64,000 bases of DNA from Tenodera sinensis (GCA_030765045.1 CM060972.1:55752971-55816970); one strand, 5' to 3'; shown: positions 24,161 to 36,975, numbered from the stretch's first letter. The notes: generated from the letters alone by a model not told the origin. Made by a program: numbers and translations.

Positions 24161-26449
24161 GGCATATTCTGATATATCAATTTCATTATTGGGTACCAGA
24201 TACAAACTACGGCTTTTATTAAAATGTGGATTGCGAAACTGAAGACTCCAATATTCCTACCAGCCCTGAGATATGAGCTAGGGGGTTGAAGAGGCAATAA
24301 TAACCGCGCAGCGAAAAGCCGAGGAGATTTCAAACTAATAACCCCAAGCAAGAGGCCGAGCATCGAGAAAATAATAAAGCTATATTAAGCATTGTATATA
24401 AATGTGTATTATATAATGTTACCTTACATATTGTGGTGCCTATTTGGAAATAAATGTGTTCACGTTCTGGTTATGCTTTGTAAGCACGAGGTTTAGTATT
24501 TCGATAACTTTTAAAGTAAAATACACTCCTAAGGAGAATACATGCAAAGTATGGATTCTGCATACTGTCTGTTCACCACCTTATGGTCTAAGGGGAATGA
24601 GGGGCAGTGGAGAGACATTCCACGCAGTGTAAACTTAGTTTTGTAAACATCCACGTATCTTATTTCAGTCGTAAAATCATACTTGTCAGTAGCTTTGTGT
24701 CGGAAGTAGTGATTTAAATGTCTGGCAAAAAACTTAGTTTCCTATAAAATTTGTAGTAAAAATTGTTTTGCCTATATTCAAGTGAACAAAACATTCAAAA
24801 GATGGGCTTAGGAATATTGAACAGTACGGCAAGAAAGGACGAAGGAGACCCTGAAGATGTCCTCAATGATTTTTAAGAAACTTCAATGTTATTTAAGCAT
24901 ATGATTCATAAACCACCAATTTCTTAGCAACTTCTTATTTTAAAACTGTTAAATACATGTAGCTTTTGGCATAAATGAATTAAATTCTGTACAACTTGTT
25001 AAAAAATCGATAAAAAATTATGACACGTCAGTTTGTTAACATGCTTAATTCGATACTGTTAAACAATTATGTTGTGTAAAATGTTAACAAAAAGTTGAAT
25101 TCTCATATTTAATACTTATTTTTCCCAAATTAATATAGAATTAAATATTAATTTTGAAATTCCTCTATTATTGAAGGGTTTAACTATAACATTAATTTTT
25201 TTCGAAACATAAATCTAAATGTGGAGTAATTTTTCAAAACATTAAAGAGTAATTAAAATGCAACAGCTCTAGAAATAATTTAGATATTTTCAAAACATTT
25301 GCTATTCAGCTATACACCACGAGTCAGCAAAATGGTCGTCGCCATTGCACGCACTGTGACGTCAGGTAATGCAATCCGTCATGCACATGAAGTACGGTTC
25401 GAAAGAAAGGGTATATATGTATAAATAATAAATATATACAACTGCGGACGAAACGTCTGGACCTCAGAACTCCAGCAGACCACGGTTTTTAAGCCCGGAA
25501 GAAATCTCTAGCCTTAATTGTAACTCCGGTCGTGAAAGCTTCCGACTGTTCGTGAAGTTATTTAATGTTTGACTTTTAAACACCAAAAACACAATGGACA
25601 TTGCAAATTTTCACCCGCAGCGCAGCGAAAATACCATTTTTCCCTACTCCTTTTAGAATGTCCACCACTGCTTGTTTTCATTTCAACGCATGTTGAGTGG
25701 ACGAGGGAAGGGCGATATATTGCTTGCCCCTGAAGGTAAAGATGGTAAAGATTTGTCGACACTAAACAGTAATTGTGTATTAAAATCTCAACTGATTGTA
25801 GCTGAAATTATGTTGTTCCCAAATGCATACCCTAAAGGAAAGCGTGTACAAAAACAATTAAATCTCCGCACACTGGAATATAACAAGCAAAATTAATTGG
25901 AATTATATTTTCAGATGCACGCTTTGCCTGTCCATACGCATACAAAGCTTATTATACATAGTGAAGTAAAGTTTGTTGTAGCAGGCGAACCTTTCATCCA
26001 GGAAATTGCAATATTACATTTCGACATTTCACAATGTACGCCCTGCGTCGTATCGATTTTAGATTCAATTGGCTACTACGTGGCGCTTGGCGTTTTACGA
26101 CTCGTGTTCCAATTTATCGGTGGTCAGGGACTAAAATAGTGGCATACACACACTATTTCAACCTCTTGTGTCGTATTTGTTTTGTTTTGGTTTTAGTAAA
26201 TTAATGAAAGGTGACTTTATTCTGCGCGAAAACCTACTGTGGTATTTGATAATGTAAATAGCTTAGTTATGTACATTTTTAATCATAATCTTCTTTATCG
26301 GACACAAATACATAAATATGAATTGTGTGATTTAATGTGTAATAGCTAACATAAGGCATACAATAATATTTTACTCTAGAGTTTATCTGCATATACAGGA
26401 AAATCCGGAGGTAGTTCTGGAGCAGTTCCAGAACTCTCATTTTAAACCC
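24161..26449. other. unassigned AT-rich DNA
   Basis: No recognised gene or repeat. Several short frames (such as 25672-25896 and 25897-26139) resemble no family and are not called. Confidence 0.35.
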
Positions 26450-26690
26450 AGGTACTCCAAAAGACAACCTACCTTCATCGTTAGCCTGACTCAAGGGAGT
26501 ACAGCAGAACATACTCGCACTGAAGACGAGTTCAGCGTGTGATGTCACTGCGCTGCCGCAGGGGAAGAGAACATAGCTTGAGGCATCCGTGATGGAACGT
26601 AGGAAAGACATATCTGGTGTTAATAACACAATTAGCGTCCTGGATATTGTAATAATATACTGTGTGATTACACAATTGGTCACAGATTAC
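26450..26690 (+). repeat. repeat family D, copy 2
   Basis: Partner of 5665-5935, in the same orientation, ending with ACACAATTGGTCACA. It lies directly beside a copy of repeat family C. Confidence 0.5.
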
Positions 26691-26699
26691 ATTTCGGTT

Positions 26700-27125
26700 C
26701 TGTGTCTATGAGAAAATATATAACAATTCTAGTTTGTGAAGGAGCCATGTTATAAAGTAAATAAAAAAGAACATAACGTCCTTTTTTCTGCAAAATAGCA
26801 GAGAATTATACAAAGCGAAGCTACTCGGGCATTTTCCAACACTTTCTGCTTCATTTAGTTTATGAGTGTTAGGACGTAATGTCTGAGAAAATTCTAATGG
26901 AAGGCTACACGTTAGATTATGACCTGACAAAGTACTTCGGAATTAGGACTACTAATTTCATAATAGAACCAAGCTGAAACACTGACTACTCCATTTTACT
27001 TGTATTGGCCATGTTATTATCGTCGAGAGCGCTGCAGCTAACTAAGCCCTGCATAGCGCCGTTTATCTAGGCAACGTGGTATTACACGGCTCTCGCCTGA
27101 CGTCACACGAACTATGCGAGGTCAG
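26700..27125 (-). repeat. repeat family C, copy 1
   Basis: Reverse-complement relative of 36715-36975 and 38840-39110. Shared blocks are GTTTATCTAGGCAAC, TGACGTCA, GCCATGTTATTATCG and a TTATGACCTGACAA block. No protein is encoded. Confidence 0.6.
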
Positions 27126-29304
27126 GAAAACATGGGAATGCAGGGAAAATAAAATTTAAAAAATAAATATAAGCACAAAAGTATGGTGACTAGCGGTGAT
27201 CTATCAGTAAATACAATTCACGTGTTATGAGACAGTAGGAAACTTCAGTTAGTTATTACTCACTTTGCATTGAAGCTGTTAGATACGCACCCACGGATAC
27301 GGGTTCACGCGAACGGGTCAATGCTTATGAAATATCGGAGAGATCAATACCTTTGTACGCCTGGAAAATAATTACCTCCTAAAACGTTGAAGCGTTGCAA
27401 TAATCCGCGATGATATACCAATGTTGAGTGATTACTGCTTTCTTGTTCGGCAGTACGAGGGGGTAATTACGAATTTGCCAGCAACCCTTCACAACTTCAA
27501 ACAAATGAACATCGAGGGATTATAACAGTAGTTCCCAAAATGGGGAAAAAATAGAAAGTGGCTTATGCAAACATTTAGCGATGATTACCTGTTCGTTGCC
27601 GTGATATTGTATTGTTGCTTTTTCTCTCTTGGAGTTTAGAACGTTTATTCCAGCATTTGTATTATAACACATAGACACACAATGTGTAGGATTTTTAATA
27701 GTGGCAACTATTTTTTATTTGGATACACAGCATACGTAAAACGTTTTAAGCTTTAGAGCTCTTCGTGTGTATCGTGCGTTCGTGGGCATCGGCAAACTTT
27801 TCTCTGGGGCACATGCTGGAAGTTTGCAATCAAATAATATTAACTGATCATTTTGCTGTCAAAAGTTATAGTATCTGTTGAGGATAGCCGTATTAATTTG
27901 TGCTAAATAAAAATTCATATTTACATCAAAATTAAAATAATAGTTTAATGAACTTAATGTGCAATTAATTACGAATATTAAATTCCAAGGAGAGTCCACC
28001 CCCCTCTCACCCCTTCTTTATGACGCCCATGGCCACAAGGTAGTTGTTTCATCTTGGGTAAGTGTCTTAGTGTCTAAGATCTGATGAATAATGAAGGTGG
28101 CAATTAATTCCCCAGCCCCAAACATTGAACAAATGAGTAACAACCACTGCCACATGCACCCTTGTAGAATGATGGGTGGCCGAAGTGTCGCCGTTTACTG
28201 CTTAAAATTATTTATGGATTATTTTGCAAAACTGTAGCAGCAGTAACGGTACGGTATGCTTTCTGATAGGCTCCCAGTCGCAGGCAGTGTTCAGTATATC
28301 TCTCACATTGATTGCGGTCTGCCGCGGGGTGACCCATGATGACGTCTTTCATTTGATTGGCATTTCAGCTGTGATTTATAAGCTCGTCAACAGTAATGAT
28401 CCGCGCTCCTGGTTGTACGAACTGCGTCATACAGCAGCCATTTTTGAATTTCGGTCAACTGCATTCAATTGTCAACCAGCACATCTGATCTTGCTTCGTA
28501 ATCATTATGGCTGTGCTTCAAGAGCATAATTTACTATCTGACGTTTCCTGCAAGGTGTAATAGCGCCACGAAATGAACAACGTCTGTCAGTATAGACTAT
28601 TCGGTATGCTTCCACGGTTTCACAGCTTCAAGTCTTGCAGAAAGCTCGTTCTTCTTCTTCCCTTCCTCACAACAATACTCGCAAATTTTTGGAGGCAACC
28701 GCGACGACAGTCGACAGTCGTACATTAAAGACAGCCGAGGTTTACTACCTAACACCACTGTGTGGCGAGTAAACGGGTAACAATGGAGCGGGCTGGAACA
28801 AAAACCGACTTTCCCCGATTCTAAAAACTACTCACGTACCGAGCTGATTTACGAGAAGTTTCTCGAGGAAAGTGTATTCTCCAGACAGTTCTCCGGCACA
28901 TCACCGGAAGTATAAAAGCAACTGAGCAAAACAGTGTTGGAAGTAGTATTAGCGTTTTGTGTCAAGGTTATGATACAAGAAATAGAACTTCTGCGACTTG
29001 CAAGGTCATGACGAATTTTATATTGTACTAACAATACAGAAGAGAAATAAAATGACAAAGAAAGTAACTAAACATTCCATTTGTCAATGCCCAACCTGAA
29101 AACATAACACTCTTATTAAAAATAATAGCACTAGTGTGTAAATGCAGTAAATATTGATTCAATATTGTTCATTGGAACCTATAAATCATGTATAAAAACA
29201 AATATCTGCACTTACATCTTGAATAGTGTATTATATTAGTTTTAAAAGACACAGGTATCGTATTTGATAAGGCATGTATTTCAAATCAAGTAAAGAAAGT
29301 GCAC
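27126..29304. other. unassigned DNA
   Basis: No gene is recognised. A possible orphan hAT-like terminus lies near 27990-28032. The stretch 28230-28880 is less AT-rich than its surroundings and may merit a search for a host exon, but no known protein motif was seen. Confidence 0.35.
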
Positions 29305-29910
29305 CAAATAAGGCCATGCTAAGCTGTAATTCATTGTTAATTAATATTCACGGGGAAAAGGTTTTAAAATTTGTCAAATTTATACCTTGGACCTTGTGGA
29401 AAATGAAAATGTAAAGTTAACTGGATAATTCAGTAAATATAACGTTAAAGTCTCGGTTTTATAAGACCAGCGGTTCCAAATAAGGCCACTTCAAGTTATT
29501 TTACTTAAGGTACAGGACAGAAGTGATTATGTGTATATTATAATTAAGATTCTGATCAAAATACGTTTTATTAAAGAAAACTAATGAAATATAGAAGCTT
29601 AGCTGTGACAAATTTACTTATACAAATCAAACAATTTAAAAGAAATCATGACCATTGTTAAGTTAAATTTAGTCACATTGTGAATACCGAAAGTGATTAA
29701 TATTATATTGCCTTTTTATACCAATACGAAGTTCTGCTATAACGTTTACACATTATCTGTCAGTTGGTCGGTCCTCTGCAAATATGACAGTACCAACTCA
29801 TTTTCAGAGCCTTTCACACGCTATCTATTGATTTTTTACGAATAAAAACCACAGATATGACGCATTCAATTGCAGTTCTGTTCATTGATGCAAAAATAAA
29901 GGAAGAAAAT
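29305..29910 (+). repeat. repeat family F, copy 2
   Basis: Longer partner of 16280-16605. Relative to that copy it has extra sequence in the middle, about 29590-29800. Confidence 0.6.
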
Positions 29911-30594
29911 AGTAATTGGCGTTTATAATGTTAACATATAGTTAAGGTGAAAGGCAATTTAAATTTGTTTGTTCTGTCTCAGTCTTAAAGGACGGAGAAA
30001 GACACTAGCTTTTATTATAACCATGGCCTAAATATATCTAAAATTAAACTGCCCTAATAAGAATGAACAGCAAAGTAATAGAGGCAAATATGTATAAATG
30101 TTCTCTTCGTAAACGAAAGAGAAGAATGCAGAAAATTAAACTAGGAGAACTAATGTAGTTCTCTATAAGTATCCGGTTCCGACAATTCGTTAACATTACT
30201 TTTGGTATCTTACTACGAAAGATAGGCAACTCTCGAGTCACCTGTGTACTGGGATGAACAACCTGGGCATAACATTCCTGCGCATGCGCTAAATTCCTCC
30301 ATAGAATCCTTGATGCTGTGTTTCTTATGTACTTTCCAGTACTGTAACGTTTTTAACAGCAGTGCAATCTGTGCAGTACACAACCGACATGATCTCCAGC
30401 ACACTCTGGTGTAAATGTGCGGAACAACCTCAACCTCCCATATGCAAATTGATGGATTGGTAGATTTGGACCAATTCCATGGCCAGCATGTATTGGGTCA
30501 TGTGCACGACTCAGCACCGCCGATATAGGCTCCGTAATGACTTAGATGGTACACAGTTCGAAGCCCGTTTGCAATTTAGACAGCTCCATGTTGG
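29911..30594. other. unassigned DNA
   Basis: No gene, RNA or repeat is recognised. Confidence 0.35.
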
Positions 30595-31250
30595 GTTAGG
30601 TAGAGCAAAAATTCCATACCGATATTTCACTGGAAGTACGCATTATGAAGCTCCCTGAATCGAAAAAGTAGTATTAGAAACATGTCTGCGTGCATTAACT
30701 AAAAAACTTGAAGTCAGTTATTTACCAAAATTTCTATTTAAATTTCACATCTTCCAAGGATACAACACGAAGATGATTTTCAAGAAAATCCCCCATTCTA
30801 ATCTGCATTCAGATGTTCTCGAAAGCGGCTGTAAAATGTTGACTGAATAACACGTTAATTTATGTCTTGAATGTTATAGGCACAGCGGCAGCCCCTCATG
30901 TCGTCTTCCCTCTGAATGATGTTTGCATAAGTGATAAGCCTTAATAAATACAAAAAATCTGAACAGATTTAATGCTTTAACGTGGATAACGTTAAAGCAC
31001 CAATTTGTCAAACTGTTTCTGGAGGTAGCCATTTCCGAGGTATTCCATTTTATTGCTTGAATTTTCCAATATTTACATTTTTCTCAGTTACGAAGCGTTA
31101 TTCATTTTTTATCTATGTAAAGAGAATGGATTTTCAAAGCCATTATGCAGTGATCAGCTGTTAAAATAGTTGACAAGGGCGTACGTCTACTGAAGTTCCT
31201 TATTTCATCTGTAAGTAAATACGCAATAAGACAATTTCTGTGTAAAATTC
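30595..31250 (+). mobile_element. HE element copy 8, old diverged copy
   Basis: Follows HE in order: a CCGATATTTCACTGGAA block, AAGGATACAACACGAAGATG, GCATAAGTGATAAGCC and CATTTCCGAGGTATTCC. The terminal motifs are lost or unrecognisable. It contains a perfect 11-bp hairpin at 30973-30999. Confidence 0.6.
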
Positions 31251-32559
31251 CTTCACATTTTACAGAAAAGTATACTAGTGGCTTTTTATGGTTCTTAAGT
31301 AAACTGAAAATAAAGTTGATGGTATTACTTGCAGAAAAATAAGAGTTTTGTTTTCATGAAATAGTGTTTAATTTGCTTTTGTTTTCAGCATAAATTACGT
31401 TTTGTGAACCAATGAATACGTAATCATCAAATAGTATTTGAATCTTTGCATAACACGTTTCTGATTATCTATGGAGATTTACATACAAATCAGAGCAAAA
31501 CTGAAATGTAAGGAATACATTTCATGCAAAATTCAAAGCTGGGGGGGGGGGGGGGGGTGGGGGGCGAGGGGGGAGGAGGGAGGGGGGAAAGCAGCGCTGT
31601 GGAGACTTAAACATGTCTCTGGAGTTTTAAAAATGGTGAGTTGGGAAAAATATTGGACTTATCGATTCACAGCTGCCTATACAATATTTATATTATATAA
31701 TTTGAAAACATAAAATATCATTTTAGCGAAAGACTTTAGTCCTAGGGTTGCTAACAAACAGCACTACTTGATCGAACAAATGCAGAACGCTCTACACCCC
31801 CCCCCCCCCCCCCCATGCTATATAGGAAACAGGTTATCGGCAGTTCCCAAGAGTTCAATATGACAGGCATTATACCCAAAAGTAGTACTGCAAACATACA
31901 TAACATTATTTCTAACCTCAAATATCGTAGGGTTCAAGTAATATTCCCTCAGATGATAATGTTTCAACATCCTTACCACACAACGAATAAACGTACTTTC
32001 GGCAAATCTTGTTCTTCAAGAACACTTTTAGATACAATTACTTCCGAACACTAAATATCATAATATCACAAAAATAGTTGCAACTGTAAGTAGGTACATA
32101 TAATGTTCTGGAACAGTTCAAGACAAAACTACGCACACACGATTAACTATTTAATACGGCGTCTAAAGAGAATCTAGTTTTAAAATGAATCGGTTGGCTT
32201 CTCTGCAAGGGTTAAAAAACATGGGCTTCTGCGGCAACATAACGGAAGCAATAACACCAACTGTGGCAGTAGCTTTACCATGGTTATATTTTAGAAAGGT
32301 TGGCTGTAAGAATGCAACTTAACAGATGGAATATCACCAAACATAACCAGACCGCACCGTACTGGGGGGAAATGTCACAGTTGGATTTGGGGGCATTCGA
32401 ATATGCTGTTTCTTCTATATAAAGAATTTTCAATTTTGTGTACGTACTGAGGAGGTTGGTAAAATGCCTCGTGAAGCACTAGCAACGGCATATATAGAAC
32501 CTAGGGTACATGGATGAGTAGAAGTCCATGTGAGTAGAACTGATATGAATTTTTAAACA
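31251..32559. other. unassigned DNA with G-run and C-run
   Basis: Contains 17 G at 31541-31557 leading into G-rich DNA up to 31587, and 18 C at 31797-31814. No gene is recognised. Confidence 0.5.
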
Positions 32560-32740
32560 TATACACATTTCTTAAAAGATATTTTAACAAAGTTATCTTT
32601 CTCAAAAAACACATTTAAACTTAACCTATGCGCACATTTGCGATCCTCTTTCCCTCTGCAAATGACACTACGTTATACAAGAATGTGCAGAGGAATATTG
32701 CGCAAAATGCAGGAGATAGAATCGAAGGGTAGATTCCAAG
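32560..32740 (+). repeat. direct repeat, copy 1
   Basis: Matches 33318-33485 in the same orientation: ATTTTAACAAAGTTATCTTT, then an ATCC-TTTTCC block and CAAGAATGTGCAGAGGAA. Confidence 0.55.
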
Positions 32741-33317
32741 AACCAGACAAATCCAAAAACTTAAAACAGTCTAGCTTCATTTGTATTGGATGAAACAGGT
32801 CAATATTTCTTTTATAATATTTGTTCATTAGCACCTTTTATTCTAGATAAAATAAATACATATTTTTAGCGTGATAGTTGAGAAAGCAAGACGCTGAAGT
32901 TATTTTCTTATTATACTGCGGAATTTTATTTTCCTTAACACAAAATTGATATTTATCTATAGTTTTACTTTCTCCTTAGCAGCCATATACCATCGCGTAC
33001 TTCCGCTTCCTGCTGATGCCGACATTTCCGATTATTAGTGCTCCTTTGCACTTATATATTTAGCATGTTGAACATCCTAACACTGTGTTTGTATATCTGA
33101 GGATATCTTGTATGAGGATTCGCGTTTCTAAGGACCACTTCGACGCGTGTCTTAGTTTTGTTTGAGATATCCTCCTTATGTTCCAGCTCCTATCGGAATT
33201 TTTGCGGTTCTTATTGGTGGAGAACTATCGTAGTTCTGTAATTCCCAGATGTTCACTAATGGGGCAATTTTTATCTCAAAAAATCAATTTTTGCACCTGT
33301 ATGGTTTTTGGCATCAT
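32741..33317. other. spacer between direct repeats, unassigned
   Basis: No gene or repeat is recognised in the ~580 bp between the two direct repeats. Confidence 0.35.
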
Positions 33318-33485
33318 CCTTCAATTATTAATATTTTAACAAAGTTATCTTTTACAAACAACAGAACGCTATGCAGACACATACAATCCTATTTTCCTCT
33401 TAAAATGACTCTATGTTATTCAAGAATATGCAGAGAAACATGTACAGAATGCAAGAGATAGACTTCAACAGAGATATTCGTTCAG
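33318..33485 (+). repeat. direct repeat, copy 2
   Basis: Partner of 32560-32740, offset by about 750 bp, with recurring CAAGAATATGCAGAGAAA and GCAAGAGATAGA blocks. Confidence 0.55.
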
Positions 33486-33997
33486 CGAGATTGTCATGTA
33501 AAATGAGAAGTTACGATTTCCGATTCTTTTTGAGAAGTGAGTCAAACTCCCGGCACTCGAAACTTTCTGCGACGATTTTAACAATAGAGCCCCTCGGCAG
33601 CACCGGACTTTCCCAACTGTAATTTCATTCGAGGGCTTTCTGACCACTTCTCTCTTTGTTATAGCTAACTCCGGTTCCACTTGGTCATCAAAGAATTCAG
33701 TGATAAGATTAAAGCCTCTCTCTCTCTCTCGGCACAGTTGCCGCTTATGTGGGCGGCTTCCAGATGTGCAGCATAAAAAAGAAGCTTCAAGTTGTGGAGA
33801 ACTTAAATCCAAGTGGGTGTGAACCGCTTATCGATTGCACAAAGTTTGATACATACGAATAGCTTTCTAAAACCTTATCTCTCAGTAGTCCTATAAAATA
33901 TTAAATTCTGAACTAATAACGCTGGACTTTGAATTTGTACCGTACGTGGATATGTTAGAGCCTAAATGTAATTAATTTTGTTATATAATATATAACA
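33486..33997. other. unassigned DNA
   Basis: A short TC-rich run lies near 33715-33735. Nothing else is recognised. Confidence 0.35.
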
Positions 33998-34710
33998 ATC
34001 TGATCTGTTGTACTCACATGACTTTCTCTACTCTTGTACAAACCATTCTTACAAAATCTCATATCTCTATCGTCTTCGTGTTAGTTAAAATAAACATTTG
34101 TACAAATTATCTTATTGCTTATTTCCTTGTAGGTGCAAGGAGAATATGGGAATGCAGTAGGCTTTGAGCGATGAAATGTTTTAAAGATTTTGGTCTCATA
34201 TAAAAAATGAATAACCATCTTCCATTTCACGAACGTTTAATTATTATATATGTTTTTTGTATAATAAGATTTAGTCTACCTCTTGCGGTTTACTAGTTAT
34301 GCAGAAGTTATCGGGAGTAATCAGAGCTACATCAAAAAATTAAAAATTTGCATTTTGTTTGCCATAATATCTTAAACATATGGCATTTTAACCAAAATCG
34401 TTAGAGGAAATAAAAATCTTCGAAAAATTTTCCACGTAAATGTTAGTTGAGGATGAAGGAATTTTCTTCAAAATCTTCGTTTAGCTTCCTTGAAATATAC
34501 CAAACTTAAATACCAACTTTGGATTTTAACCAACTTTTCGTTTTTGAGCTACATATGCTGTTCATATACACATACATACGGACGTTTTTTCTAAAACTGC
34601 TTTTTATGAAATCAGGGGACCTCACAACATATTTCCGGTGAGATATCGACATCGAAATTTTGAGTCCAATACAATACTTTTGTTAGTTACTATACGTAGA
34701 GAGTGCAAAA
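33998..34710 (-). mobile_element. HE element copy 9, near full length
   Basis: The hairpin end starts TCTGATCTGTTGTACTCACA, followed by ACTTTCTCTACTCTTGTAC. The interior follows the consensus, and the opposite end is TATACGTAGAGAGTGCAAAA near 34710, partly mutated. Confidence 0.75.
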
Positions 34711-34789
34711 ACAGATATTGGCGTGTATACAGTTGATAAACTCTAACAGCTATCTACCGATGGTTTTTATGCAATCCATTTTACTATAC

Positions 34790-34950
34790 AACGTATTACA
34801 TTCACATGGTTTTCTCCACTCGCTTTTCTTTTACGTAACACACACACTCCTCGACCTTCAACATACTCGTATAATTCACACAATTTTCTGTGACAAATAA
34901 ATGCAACGTATTACATTCACACAGCTTTCTCTGCTTGTTTTTTCCTGCCG
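34790..34950 (-). repeat. satellite-related unit (about 1.3 units)
   Basis: Reverse complement of units in the 57504-58230 array: ACGTATTACATTCACATGG, then TTTTCTTTTACGTAACAC, and a second ACGTATTACATTCACAC. It lies 80 bp from the end of HE copy 9. Confidence 0.65.
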
Positions 34951-35060
34951 TTGTTGCAGTTAACAGCACTTTTGCATATTATTTTCCGGAGTTTTCATAT
35001 TTTTTTTCTTCAGTTGTTGCTCTTTGCATTATCCTAAGAGTTCTAATTATCTCTTTGTTT
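34951..35060 (+). repeat. repeat family G, copy 2
   Basis: Matches 19015-19120, with CTTTTGCATATTATTTTCCG followed by a T-rich tract. In both places it adjoins a satellite-like unit, so the pair may be one composite element. Confidence 0.5.
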
Positions 35061-35829
35061 AAACGTATTAAGAAATGTTATTTTAAGCATGTCCAAAGAA
35101 ACACAAGGCTATTAGGCAAGAAGGGATAAATCGTCAAACCACGGACAACACCGGGTATTTGTTCACTTTTTATTAGATTGCTAAACAATTATTTTAAATT
35201 GTGGTTTAATGTTTAACCCTATTTTTCAAAATAAATTTACTTTTTTCAAATAGCCTATGTTTCTCTTTGTCTCTTTTAGTTAAGGCTCTAAAGTTTTTAA
35301 AATTATAAACGTTTTCTTTTTGCCAAAAAATTATACTTATGTGTTTGCAAATTTAAAATATATCCTTAGATACACCTGACAATAAAAACTAGCGAAAATG
35401 TTATTATATTACTATGAACACGTATAGCAAATTCAACTGGTGAAATACAAAATTGCCCCTCAAGGAACATTTTACAGGGAAAAATAGCGAGAAAACGGCA
35501 TTAAAGAATTTGTAACTGTGTAAATCACATTAGGGTCCACGCGACATGCAGTAGAGCATTTAAAATGGCATCTGGAGCCAAAGTATGCATTCTTAGAATT
35601 AAGATATTTTTTTCCGATGTTCATATAATTTGAGTTACACATATCCTTTCTAGTGGGATTGAATTTTCAAACTCTTGTACTTTTGAAGATATTTACTACA
35701 AAATTGGCACACTTAGTAAAAAAGGAATGTCCTGAAGATGTCAGATTTTCCTTCCTTTTGTTTTTTGAAGTATTTAGTGTCCATTCTTAACTTATCACGG
35801 GCTGTTAAGAGTCCGTTTAATCAGCGTGC
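35061..35829. other. unassigned AT-rich DNA
   Basis: No gene or repeat is recognised. Confidence 0.35.
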
Positions 35830-36097
35830 GTGCAATTTGGCCGCCTCCTTTGAGGAAGCCTTATATACAACAAAGACCCTTCCGCTTCAGTTCTTTCCGC
35901 AGAGTTGCATTAACTGTTACACCCAATTAAGCCGAAGGAACTGGAATTCAGAATTTTGGCAACTAAGACGTCACCTGAAGAAAACACGTGACTGTCACTT
36001 CCCTAAAAACAGGTTCGCTATTGGTCTTCAGGGACAGGGATGGACATTTCCCTTTTCTGAAGCGCTGGGATTGGTGTATGACAGTCATAGTTATGAC
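35830..36097 (+). repeat. repeat family B, copy 1 (left part)
   Basis: Matches 42500-42740 in the same orientation, with CCTCCTTTGAGGAAGCC, an AGAGTTGCA or AGGGTTACA block, TGTCACTTCC and TTTCTGAAG-GCTG. The family is interrupted here by a hAT insertion and resumes at 36676. The 149-codon frame starting at 35738 runs across repeat and transposon and is not a gene. Confidence 0.6.
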
Positions 36098-36667
36098 CAG
36101 AGACCGGAACTTAGGCAGAATGCCTTTTTAAACATAAATGCCTATTTTACGAAAGAAATGCTTTTTGTTGACTTTAATTATTTATGACTATTTATCTGGA
36201 TAAACTTAGAAACATTTAAAAAAATTCCACAAGATGACAATTCTGTTCCAGTTGAAATGGATCCTACAATGATTTTGCTCCAATAACCTCTGTCGATGTT
36301 GAGGTTATTTTGTCATATGAAAAATGTGTTCTGACAGGAGACTCAACATGACCCCAGAGAACTTAAGAAAAAGCATTTAGTTGTCATGTGCAACGAATAG
36401 GGCATTGCAATACACAGGTATTTTTAAAAAGTGTTTCATTTTTGTGTCAATTACAATACTAGCACTTCGTTTAAAACTTTGAAGTACTTTAAAATGACGA
36501 TCGAATTATTGAATAGTGTAAGCTATTAAATAAATGCTTTTTCTAATTGCCTTTTATTGTCTGTTTTAGTATTTATAATGCATTTTGTCCTGCCTATTTT
36601 AGCTATTTATAATACCTTTTTGCATGCCTATTTTAATGATTTATAATGCCTAAACTTTCAGTCTCTG
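36098..36667. mobile_element. non-autonomous hAT element (MITE)
   Basis: A 570-bp element without a transposase. The left end CAGAGACCGGAACTTAGGCA is inverted at the right end (CAGAGACTGAAAGTTTAGGCA on the minus strand). It is flanked by 8-bp duplications GTTATGAC (36090-36097) and GTTATGAT (36668-36675). Internal GCCTATTTTA motifs recur near both ends, as expected of hAT subterminal transposase-binding repeats. A paralogue near 42730-42780 appears to show the empty site. Confidence 0.85.
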
Positions 36668-36675
36668 GTTATGAT

Positions 36676-36714
36676 TATAATACATCTCATCTGTAAAGCA
36701 ATGCTTAGACCAGA
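36676..36714 (+). repeat. repeat family B, copy 1 (continuation)
   Basis: Resumes the match to 42740-42780 (a CATCTGTAAAGCAATGC block against TTTGAGAAGCAACTGC) immediately after the hAT target duplication. Confidence 0.45.
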
Positions 36715-36975
36715 GCAAAATAGCTTCAAGCGCTGCGATTATTGGAACGAAGAGCTAGGCGATCAGTTCATGTGACGTCAGGCACCAGCCGTGTTGCCTA
36801 GATAAACGGCACTGAAGTATTGAGTCAAGCGAAGCACTCTTGATGACAATAACATGGCCAGTACAAGCCAGGGTTTCTGCCTGTTTCTGTTATGTAATTA
36901 CTAAGTACAAATCTGGCCTTGTCAGATCACAACCTAACCTACAAACTTCGATTACAGATTGTCTCCAGACGTTAG
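36715..36975 (+). repeat. repeat family C, copy 2
   Basis: Contains CATGTGACGTCAGG, TGTTGCCTAGATAAACGGC, AACATGGCCAGTACAAG and TTGTCAGATCACAACCTAAC, in the same order as 38840-39110 and as the reverse complement of 26700-27125. It follows family B directly, so the two may belong to one larger element. Confidence 0.65.

Noticed and set aside
35738..36187. 149-codon frame
   Set aside because: It crosses from a repeat family into a hAT element, so it cannot be a host gene.
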